From NCBI GenBank assembly GCA_011775825.1, contig JAABYK010000103.1, positions 1 through 5,576 on the forward strand: a stretch of 5,576 bases of DNA, given 5' to 3'. The translations under genes and the position numbers were made by a program. A model generated the notes under the pieces. It was not told where the DNA came from. It saw only the letters and a list, made by a program, of their open reading frames with translations, and made no database searches. The stretch comes from Candidatus Zhuqueibacterota bacterium (GTDB taxonomy: Bacteria; Zhuqueibacterota; Zhuqueibacteria; Oceanimicrobiales; Oceanimicrobiaceae). Positions 5,019 to 5,576 of this stretch are shown here, piece after piece (position 1 is the first letter of the stretch; each line of letters starts with the position of its first letter).

Positions 5019-5408
5019 TTATTTATGTTTTGAACGAGAAATGGCCCGCATACCATCGGCCAATAGAACCTCTCCAAATTCTTCAAAACGGTAATGGTCT
5101 CGTTTCGAAACAAAGGACAGAACAATGGATAGATTTATCCCGGATAAGACCTCAACCTTTCCGTACTGATTCGCAATCCGAGCTGCAACATTCCAGCAGG
5201 TTCCTCCACGCAAGCTGACAAAAATAAAAAGCCCATCTTCTAAATCCTTACTGTCAAGAAGATGGGCAATCTCATCATAAAGAAGTTTTGGAGTCAGGTG
5301 CTGACAATTCATGGCATACACATGTTCACATTCGCCAATAATCTGTCGGACAGCGTCGAGATACGCTTGTGCAACATCGCCATGGCTTAAAATTAAACAA
5401 CCTATCAT
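5019..5408 (-). CDS. PTS mannose/fructose/sorbose-family EIIA subunit
   Basis: This 129-residue cytoplasmic protein would take a phosphoryl group from phospho-HPr and pass it to EIIB. The N-terminal strand and site GCLILSHGDVA carry the expected phosphorylated histidine (His9, in an S-H-G context). The second conserved loop reads FVSLRGGTCWNVAA at about residues 63-76 and aligns with the VDTWGGSPFNAA loop of E. coli ManX. The Asp that supports the active histidine in ManX (Asp67) is Ser65 here. Length fits a stand-alone EIIA domain. The gene sits 12 bp after hprK and 13 bp before EIIB, so the three are probably co-transcribed. The ATG has no strong Shine-Dalgarno sequence, so translation may be coupled to hprK. 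The family is clear. The substrate, and whether it transports sugar or only signals, cannot be told. Confidence 0.9.
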   Translation of the reverse strand: MIGCLILSHGDVAQAYLDAVRQIIGECEHVYAMNCQHLTPKLLYDEIAHLLDSKDLEDGLFIFVSLRGGTCWNVAARIANQYGKVEVLSGINLSIVLSFVSKRDHYRFEEFGEVLLADGMRAISRSKHK

Positions 5409-5420
5409 CTATATCTTAGG

Positions 5421-5576
5421 CTACTCAAAATCCCTGTCTAAATAGTGTTCTAAGTATCTTACTGATGGCAGATTCTCCTGCATTCGCTGAATGAGTCGTT
5501 CGTTGAATTCTTTCGCCGGATGATGGCCATAGATTTTCAGCAACTGATGAAGCGCCACGACCTCAGCGATCACCGT
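5421..5576 (-). CDS. hprK: HPr kinase/phosphorylase, C-terminal fragment (5' end outside window)
   Basis: Only the last 51 codons are inside the window. The frame enters at the right edge and ends in TAG. HprK phosphorylates and dephosphorylates HPr on a serine and so links PTS flux to regulation in the cytoplasm. What is seen is a segment reading VIAEVVALHQLLKIYG followed by HHPAKEFNERL. This matches the C-terminal helices of HprK, where an I-x-E-V-A-A-x-N-x-x-L-K-x-x-G stretch is followed by A-x-x-F-x-x-x-L. The P-loop and the HprK signature motif lie upstream and cannot be checked. The neighbouring EIIA gene starts 12 bp after the stop, and hprK beside mannose-type EIIA is a known arrangement in several non-Firmicutes phyla. 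The identification rests on a short tail plus context. RapZ, another PTS-linked ATPase, was considered but fits the tail less well. Confidence 0.8.
   Translation of the reverse strand, partial: TVIAEVVALHQLLKIYGHHPAKEFNERLIQRMQENLPSVRYLEHYLDRDFE

Noticed and set aside
1..5576. CRISPR arrays, tRNA or rRNA genes, transposases and toxin-antitoxin pairs
   Set aside because: No regularly spaced direct repeats of CRISPR length, no recognisable tRNA or rRNA, and no matching protein motifs were seen.

Overview
This 5.6 kb window is bacterial. Every gene I can support lies on the minus strand, so the order of transcription is right to left. The organism is probably a member of a deep-branching environmental lineage, for instance around Calditrichota/KSB1 or a related FCB-type phylum. 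The reasons are a Gram-negative style envelope gene (SLBB polysaccharide export), an HPr kinase next to mannose-type PTS subunits outside a Firmicutes-like setting, a UpxY/RfaH-type NusG paralogue, long AT-rich spacers, and abundant short intergenic repeats. This placement is inference and is low confidence.

Right part (5576-4511): a compact regulatory or sugar PTS operon. It holds the C-terminal end of HPr kinase/phosphorylase (cut by the window edge), a mannose-family EIIA (12 bp later) and a mannose-family EIIB (13 bp later). No EIIC or EIID membrane subunit follows.

Middle part (4510-3054): two long spacers around one small unrecognised helical, charged protein (3949-3572). A sigma70-like promoter is proposed about 130 bp upstream of it. 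A 13-bp hairpin overlaps its stop codon. Just downstream is a roughly 128-nt sequence that folds on paper into a compact three-way junction. It is the best candidate here for an undescribed structured RNA.

Left part (3053-1): surface-polysaccharide genes. These are a WbpP/GalE-like nucleotide-sugar 4-epimerase (3053-2121), a 654-bp spacer packed with repeats, a NusG-family specialised elongation factor (1466-882) and a secreted single-SLBB protein (778-242). The epimerase would make a precursor sugar, the NusG paralogue would help polymerase read through a long polysaccharide operon, and the SLBB protein would take part in export. The rest of that operon probably lies beyond position 1. The last 240 bp hold a G-rich dispersed-type repeat and a cluster of palindromes rather than a convincing gene.
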